This document shows positions 59,450-64,000 of a DNA stretch of 64,000 nt, piece by piece. The notes under the pieces are model-generated. The model was not told the DNA's origin, made no database searches, and saw only the letters and a list, made by a program, of their open reading frames with translations. A program made the position numbers and the translations under genes. This stretch comes from Streptomyces carpinensis (lineage in GTDB: Bacteria > Actinomycetota > Actinomycetes > Streptomycetales > Streptomycetaceae). Each line of letters starts with the position of its first letter. Positions within the stretch are counted from its first letter, which is position 1. The stretch spans positions 62,001 to 126,000 of the forward strand of contig NZ_MUBM01000016.1 of NCBI RefSeq assembly GCF_002154505.1. Reading direction: 5' to 3'.

Positions 59450-59962
59450 ATGGAATCCGAGGCAACGCCCCAGGTCCCCGAGACCGGGGAACTCCCCGAG
59501 GCCGCACGCCGCGGACCGATCAGCCATACGATCTTCCGGGTGGCCCGCCTGCACCGCATGCTCGCCGGCCACCTGCTGCGCGAGGTCGGTCTGCACCCGG
59601 CCCAGGAGCTGGTCATGATGCAGCTGTGGGACCGCGGCCGAATGCGCCAGACCGACCTGGCCCGACACGTCGGCGCCGACGCCGCCACCATGACCCGCAC
59701 CATCCAGCGCCTGGAGAAGGCCGGCTTCGTGCGCCGCGTGCGCTCCACCAGCGACAAGCGCTCCGTCCTGGTCGAACCCACCGCCGCCAGCCAGGCCCTG
59801 CGCCAACAGGTCGAAGACCTCTGGGCCCGCCTCGAGGACTACGTCGCCGGCGACCTCACCGACGCCGAACGCGACGAGACCCTCGGCGTCCTCGAACGTC
59901 TCGAAACCAACCTGGCCGCCCACATCGGCGACGCCGAACCGCCCTCACGCCCCGGCGCCTGA
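59450..59962 (+). CDS. MarR-family transcriptional regulator
   Basis: 170 aa from the ATG at 59450 (GAAGGCAG upstream). Residues about 25-155 form the MarR winged helix: ISHTIFRVARLHRMLAGHLL, LHPAQELVMMQLWDRGRMRQ, TDLARHVGADAATMTRTIQRLEKAGFVRRV and the wing RSTSDKRSVLVEPT, then the dimerisation helices. It likely represses the upstream alkene reductase, itself, or both, responding to a phenolic or electrophilic ligand; the crossed repeats at 57961-58131 are possible targets. Confidence 0.9.
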   Translation: MESEATPQVPETGELPEAARRGPISHTIFRVARLHRMLAGHLLREVGLHPAQELVMMQLWDRGRMRQTDLARHVGADAATMTRTIQRLEKAGFVRRVRSTSDKRSVLVEPTAASQALRQQVEDLWARLEDYVAGDLTDAERDETLGVLERLETNLAAHIGDAEPPSRPGA

Positions 59963-60042
59963 CCGGCCGATCGGTGGGCGGACGGACGCGCCGCACGGCC
60001 CGGGCAGCAGGCCCTCGGAGGGCTTCGGTCAGGCCAGCCCGG

Positions 60043-61512
60043 TCACGCGACCGATGCCAGGACGGGAGCGACGGGACATGACGGGGCTGACTGCTCAGCC
60101 CACACGATCTTCCCGGCGGGGGTGAAGCGGGTTCCCCACCGCTCGGCGAACTGGGCGACGAGGAAGATTCCGCGACCGCCTTCGTCCGTGGATGTTGCGT
60201 AGCGCAGGTGCGGGGAGGTGCTGCTCCCGTCGCTGACCTCCATCACCAGGTTGGTTTCGCGCAGAAGACGCAGGTGGACAGGGGGTGCCCCGTACCGGAT
60301 GGCGTTGGTGACCAGCTCGCTGAGGATCAGTTCGGTGGTGAATGCCGTCTCCTCCTCCAGGTTCCAGTCGGCCAGCCTCGCGGACACCTCGGCGCGCAGG
60401 GCGGACACCGCGGTAGGAGAGGCCGGGATGTCCCATTCGGCGATACCGTCACGTGGGAACGCGCGGGTGCGGGCGATCAGGAGAGCGACGTCGTCGATTG
60501 GACGGGCGGGGAGCACCGCCTCCAGGATCCTCTCGCACGTCTCCTCCGGGTCGGCCCCCGCGCCGGAGAGCGCGTCGCGCAGCAGCTTCAGGCCGGTGCC
60601 GATGTCGCGGTGCCGGTCCTCGAGGAGCCCGTCGGTGTACAGGACGAGCTGCGTGTCCTCCGGCAGCTGCCGCTCGACAGCCTCAAAGCGCAGGCCGCCT
60701 ATACCGAGCGGGGGACATTCGGGCAGGTCGAGAATCTCCGCGCGGCCGTCCGGATGGACGATGGCGGGCGGAAAGTGACCGGCTCTTGCCATCGCGCAGC
60801 TACAGGAGACCGGGTCGTAGATCGCATACAGGCACGTAGCCGCGACGATCCCATCCGCACCGGCGCCCGCCTCCGCATCCATCTCGAGAACCACGTCGTC
60901 GAGGCGGGCCAGCAGTTCGTCGGGCGGCAGGTCAAGGGTGGAGAAATTACGGACCGCGGTGCGCAGGCGACCCATGGTGACCGCAGAGCTCAGGCCATGG
61001 CCGACCACGTCACCGACCACAAGAGCGGTGCGGAAGCCTGGAAGTGGGATCAGGTCGAACCAGTCCCCGCCGACATCGGCCTCGGCCGGCACGTACCGGT
61101 ACGCCGCCCGGACGGCACTGGTGTCCGGCAGCAGATGGGGCAGCAGGCTGCGCTGCAGGGTGGTGGCGATGGTTCGCTCGCGGCTGTAGCGGCGAGCCAG
61201 CTGAGAGACCGCAAGGCCGACGACGAGCAGCAGCCCGGCGGTGATGATGTCGTCCGAGTTGTTTATGTAGGTGAAACTCGCGTACGGAGTGGTGAAGAAG
61301 AAAACGAACCACACGGCGGCGGACAGGGCCGTGAGGACCGCAGCCCCACGGTTGCCGAGGGCGGCCACCGCCGCGACGACCAACGTCAGGATCAGGACCA
61401 CGTTGGTGGCGGACAGGGTCCCTCGGAGGGGAAGCAGCAGCAAACAGACGGCGAGCGGGGCCGCTACTGCCGCAAGGAGCGCGGTCAGCCCCCTGACCAG
61501 ATCACGAGGCAT
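60043..61512 (-). CDS. SpoIIE-type PP2C phosphatase with sensor and anti-sigma kinase-like domains
   Basis: The ATG at 61512 has GGGAGG six bases upstream; 489 aa. Residues about 5-90 are four membrane helices of DUF4118 sensor type (NRGAAVLTALSAAVWFVFFF, TTPYASFTYINNSDDIITAG). About 100-330 is the SpoIIE phosphatase (YVPAEADVGGDWFDLIPLPG, VVGDVVGHGLSSAVTMG, LVLYTDGLLEDR), with metal aspartates in GGDW, GDVVGHG and TDGL. About 355-470 is a HATPase_c_2 domain (ELILSELVTNAIRYG, EGGRGIFLVAQFAERWG). Such proteins control anti-anti-sigma/anti-sigma switches through dephosphorylation. No sigma-factor gene is next to it. Confidence 0.92.
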   Translation of the reverse strand: MPRDLVRGLTALLAAVAAPLAVCLLLLPLRGTLSATNVVLILTLVVAAVAALGNRGAAVLTALSAAVWFVFFFTTPYASFTYINNSDDIITAGLLLVVGLAVSQLARRYSRERTIATTLQRSLLPHLLPDTSAVRAAYRYVPAEADVGGDWFDLIPLPGFRTALVVGDVVGHGLSSAVTMGRLRTAVRNFSTLDLPPDELLARLDDVVLEMDAEAGAGADGIVAATCLYAIYDPVSCSCAMARAGHFPPAIVHPDGRAEILDLPECPPLGIGGLRFEAVERQLPEDTQLVLYTDGLLEDRHRDIGTGLKLLRDALSGAGADPEETCERILEAVLPARPIDDVALLIARTRAFPRDGIAEWDIPASPTAVSALRAEVSARLADWNLEEETAFTTELILSELVTNAIRYGAPPVHLRLLRETNLVMEVSDGSSTSPHLRYATSTDEGGRGIFLVAQFAERWGTRFTPAGKIVWAEQSAPSCPVAPVLASVA

Positions 61513-61915
61513 GCCACACCTCCCGTCTCTCCGGTGTAGCAGGACTCCCATGGCGCTGCCAGTCGTTCCCCCCGGCGCGCCGGCTCCGGCGTTGATCCGG
61601 ATACCGCGCGCGTTGGTCGTCCAACGCGCCGGACCGCACAAGCCCTGGGCCTCGAGGAGCGCGGCGGCCGGCGTGTCTGCGGCCTCCACTGGGCCAAGGA
61701 CATCAGTGCCGCCGAGCCCGGGGAAGTCCCGGTGGTCCATCCGGCGCGGCAGCTACAGCGCGGAGCAGGATAACCTGGTCCGCCGCCTCCTGCGCTGGGA
61801 GGTCGGCGCGTACGGTGTCCCTGTGATCGGGTCGGTCGAGCGGGCGGTCGTCGCGCTGAGCCGAGTCCGACTGCTCAACCTGCGGCGCGATGGAACGACG
61901 CGGGAGAGCTGAGAC
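61513..61915. other. Gap between divergent phosphatase and transporter genes
   Basis: About 400 bp. A plus-strand frame ending at 61912 (YSAEQDNLVRRLLRWEVGAY...) runs up to the MFS start, but no family, start or ribosome site supports it. Promoters for both flanking genes should be here. Confidence 0.35.
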
Positions 61916-63136
61916 GTGAGGATCCCGACCACGTTGCCCACCTCGAAGCACTCCAGCCGTCCCGCGGCCGCGCTCGCCCTCATCGCTGTGGCCACGTTCC
62001 TGTCGATGAGTGTCTGGTTCTCCGCATCGTTCGTCGTACCTCAGCTGAAACAGGTGTGGGGCCTCACCAGTGGCGAGAGCTCGCTCATGACGATCGCGGT
62101 GCAACTCGGGTTCGTGACCGGCGCCCTCGCCCTCGCAGCGACCGGCCTCGCCGACGCCTACCCCGGACGGCGCCTGATGTGCGTTGGAGCGCTCGGCGCG
62201 GCCGCGGTGAACCTGGTCCTGCTGTGGGCGCCCGGCTTCGCCGCCGCCGTGCTGATCAGAGCGCTGACCGGGGCCTGTCTCGCCGCCGTCTACCCGCCGG
62301 CGTTGAAGGAGGTGTCATCGTGGTTCCAGCGCGGGCGCGGCACTGCTCTGGGAATCATGATCGGGGCGCTCACCCTCGGCTCAGCAACTCCTCAACTGAT
62401 CAAGGCGTCCGGCGGCCTGGGGTGGCACATCGTGATCGCCGCGACTTCCGCTCTGACCGCCCTCGGCGGCCTGACCACACTCCTCATCCGCAGTTCAGGA
62501 CCGTTCCCCTTCCCCAAGTCCGGGTTCGACATCAGGTCCGCCTGGCGTGCCTGCCGGAGCCGACGCGTCGTCCTGGCGAACATCGGCTACGCCGGCCACA
62601 TGTGGGAGCTGTATGCGATGTGGGCCTGGATCGGTACCTTCCTGGCCAGTCTGGACGGGTTCGCCGGCCATCCGGACGGCCCCCGGCTCGCGGCCCTGGC
62701 CGCGTTCGTCTGCATCGGTGTAGGTGCCGTCGGTTGCCTGGTCGGCGGCCGCATCAGCGACCGAGTGGGCCGTGCGCAGTCAGCGCTGATCAGCCTCACC
62801 TGCTCAGGCGGTGCGGCGTTCACTCTCGCCTTCATACGGACTTTGCCGTTGCCGATCGTCCTGGTGGTGAGCGCCTTCTGGGGGTTCTGGGTGATCGCGG
62901 ACTCCGCACAGTTCTCCGCCATGGTGACGGAGAACGCGGATCAGCGGTATGTCGGCAGCGCTGTCTCGTTGCAGCTCGGCATCGGCTACGTGACCACCGC
63001 GGTGACGATCTATCTCGTCCCCGTCCTCGCCGACGGCAGCTCATGGACCTCGGCTCTTCTCGTTCTTGTCCTCGGCCCGGTCGTCGGGATCGGCGCGCTT
63101 CTCACCTACCTGCGCCCCGCAGCCACCGCAGCCTGA
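61916..63136 (+). CDS. MFS transporter
   Basis: The GTG at 61916 follows GGGAGA at about nine bases; 406 aa with 12 hydrophobic segments. Features include FLSMSVWFSASFVVPQLKQV in TM1, the loop 2-3 signature LADAYPGRRLMCVG, LIRALTGACLAAVYPPALKE around TM4-5, WFQRGRGTALGIMIG, and the second-half equivalent GGRISDRVGRAQSAL. The pattern is close to nitrate/cyanate-type and organic-anion MFS carriers, but the substrate is not evident. It converges with an ABC substrate-binding protein gene at 63319. Confidence 0.85.
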   Translation: MRIPTTLPTSKHSSRPAAALALIAVATFLSMSVWFSASFVVPQLKQVWGLTSGESSLMTIAVQLGFVTGALALAATGLADAYPGRRLMCVGALGAAAVNLVLLWAPGFAAAVLIRALTGACLAAVYPPALKEVSSWFQRGRGTALGIMIGALTLGSATPQLIKASGGLGWHIVIAATSALTALGGLTTLLIRSSGPFPFPKSGFDIRSAWRACRSRRVVLANIGYAGHMWELYAMWAWIGTFLASLDGFAGHPDGPRLAALAAFVCIGVGAVGCLVGGRISDRVGRAQSALISLTCSGGAAFTLAFIRTLPLPIVLVVSAFWGFWVIADSAQFSAMVTENADQRYVGSAVSLQLGIGYVTTAVTIYLVPVLADGSSWTSALLVLVLGPVVGIGALLTYLRPAATAA

Positions 63137-63318
63137 CGCAGCGCCGACGCGACGCGCCACCGACTCGGCGACGTCTGCTCCAACAGCCGGGCCGACACCC
63201 ATCCGAATGAGCCATGCGGTCCGGCGGGCGGACCGGCTGCCGGACATGTGATCCGTGGTGTCCACGGGCCGAGGCCGCCCGGCCTGTCGTCGCCTGGGCG
63301 GCCCCCTGCGCCGGAAAC

Positions 63319-64000
63319 TCAGCCGTCGGCGCCGGCTGGGGTCGTGGTGGTGGTGAAGCCCTCCTTCTTGTTGGCCGCGACGGCGAAGTCGTTGGTGAAC
63401 GTCTTGCTGATGTCCACCGGCGAGGACACGGACCCGACCAACTTCTCAGTGGCCAGCGCCGTCTTCGGGCCGCCGGCCGGCATGATCCCGTCCGGCAGGA
63501 ACTGGCCCTTGTCCTCGTTCAGAGCCGTGACGTAGTCGGCCTTGGTGACCAACTGGTTCTGTACGAACGACGCCGGCAGCTTGTTCGCGATGTCGGCGGC
63601 GCTGTGGTCGTGGATCCAGTGCATCGTGGCCACGAGCGCATCGACGACCTTCTGCACCGCGTCCTTGTGCGAGTTCACCCAGTCGGTGCGGGCGAGGACG
63701 CTCGCCGCCGGGAACGCACCGCCCAGCGCCGCCTTGGCGCCGTCGGTGGTGGCCAGGTCGATCGCGGAGGTGCCGACGCCCTTCTTCTGGATCGCGGCGA
63801 CCGTCGGCTGGGTCGTCATGACGCAGTCGGCCTTGCCGTTCTGCAGCGCAGCGACGGCGGTGGAGCCCGCACCGACCGCGAGCCGATGGAACTGGTTGGT
63901 CTTGACGCCCTTCTTCGCCGCCATGAACTGAGTGAGGGTGTCGGTGCCCGAGCCCAGGTCGGTGACGCCGAGCGTCTTGCCCTTGAAGTCGGCGGCCGAC
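63319..64000 (-). CDS. ABC transporter substrate-binding protein, NrtA/SsuA/ThiY-like (partial)
   Basis: The gene enters from the right edge, so its N-terminus and signal peptide are missing. The visible 226 residues begin ADFKGKTLGVTDLGSGTDTL and continue AVGAGSTAVAALQNGKADCV, MTTQPTVAAI, PAASVLARTDWVNSHKDAVQ and end with a Thr-rich tail. This is the typical second half of periplasmic-binding-like proteins for nitrate, alkanesulfonates or thiamine precursors (NMT1/SsuA fold): the V(T)DLGSGT ligand loop and the 'counts of bound-site' GKADCVMTT strand. ATP-binding and permease genes are presumably beyond the edge. Confidence 0.85.
   Translation of the reverse strand, partial: SAADFKGKTLGVTDLGSGTDTLTQFMAAKKGVKTNQFHRLAVGAGSTAVAALQNGKADCVMTTQPTVAAIQKKGVGTSAIDLATTDGAKAALGGAFPAASVLARTDWVNSHKDAVQKVVDALVATMHWIHDHSAADIANKLPASFVQNQLVTKADYVTALNEDKGQFLPDGIMPAGGPKTALATEKLVGSVSSPVDISKTFTNDFAVAANKKEGFTTTTTPAGADG

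Noticed and set aside
61271-61912. Plus-strand open frame running up to the MFS start
   Set aside because: Mostly antisense to the phosphatase gene; the free part has no start, ribosome site or recognisable domain.
1-64000. tRNA, rRNA, riboswitch, prophage or replication-origin signals
   Set aside because: Looked for by eye (CCA-ended cloverleaf, rRNA cores, integrase or terminase proteins, DnaA boxes) and none was convincing.

Overview
The window is very GC-rich, with strong third-position GC bias, frequent GTG and TTG starts, GGAGG-type ribosome sites and many twin-arginine or Sec-exported proteins. It encodes a class E sortase substrate, gas-vesicle protein, CebR-type operator and SpoIIE-type phosphatase. 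All of this fits a Streptomyces or close relative, in an accessory (arm-like) part of the chromosome: there are no ribosomal, tRNA or core-metabolism genes, but many secreted glycan-degrading enzymes, small regulator-enzyme pairs and broken genes.

Layout. 0-5.6 kb: the start of a phosphotransferase-like gene at the left edge (minus strand), a small conserved-looking protein, a His/Asp-rich LAXTG surface protein, an MFS exporter, a decayed zinc-ribbon fragment and a GH71 alpha-1,3-glucanase. 5.9-13.3 kb: a large multidomain secreted protein (beta-propeller, FN3, LamG, CBM96-like), a lipoprotein and a GH92 alpha-mannosidase behind a LacI-type palindrome. 13.5-15.7 kb: a divergent flavoprotein monooxygenase and enoyl-CoA hydratase. 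15.8-22.4 kb: a GH43 arabinanase-like enzyme, a transposase scrap, then an operon of GH43-like hydrolase, sulfatase and Tat-exported amidase with an ATGA overlap.

22.7-31.6 kb: a methyltransferase, a zone of gene decay (truncated SDR, orphan gvpA with a stub of gvpF, an Rv1733c-like fragment, and a truncated GH6 cellulase that still has a perfect CebR box), and intact pairs: alcohol dehydrogenase with an XRE/MmyB regulator, an M20 amidohydrolase, and an HxlR regulator with an alpha/beta hydrolase. 31.8-35.4 kb: a beta-lactam-response-like cluster of serine hydrolase, LysR regulator and divergent PBP. 35.7-38.8 kb: a coiled-coil peptide, a signal peptidase I homologue, a COG4705 membrane protein and a frameshifted SDR.

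39.6-44.5 kb: a ThuA/sugar-dehydrogenase/PKD/CBM6 fusion followed by a Tat-exported TIM-barrel epimerase, probably acting together on extracellular sugars. 44.7-47.9 kb: a giant secreted VCBS/FG-GAP protein. 48.3-54.4 kb: a minus-strand operon of a GCS2 carboxylate-amine ligase, an N-acetylglutaminylglutamine-type amidotransferase and an S9 peptidase. This looks like a make, amidate and cleave system for a small peptide or osmolyte, and it lacks the usual dipeptide synthetase here. 55.1-64 kb: an HdeD membrane protein, a secreted TIM-barrel hydrolase with 3' remnants of other glycosidases beside it, an Old Yellow Enzyme with MarR, a SpoIIE phosphatase, an MFS transporter and an ABC substrate-binding protein cut by the right edge.

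The strongest candidates for something less described are the GCS2-AsnO-S9 peptidase operon, with paired palindromes in front of the amidotransferase gene, and the GH43-sulfatase-amidase operon. All family calls come from reading translations by eye; no database search was run.
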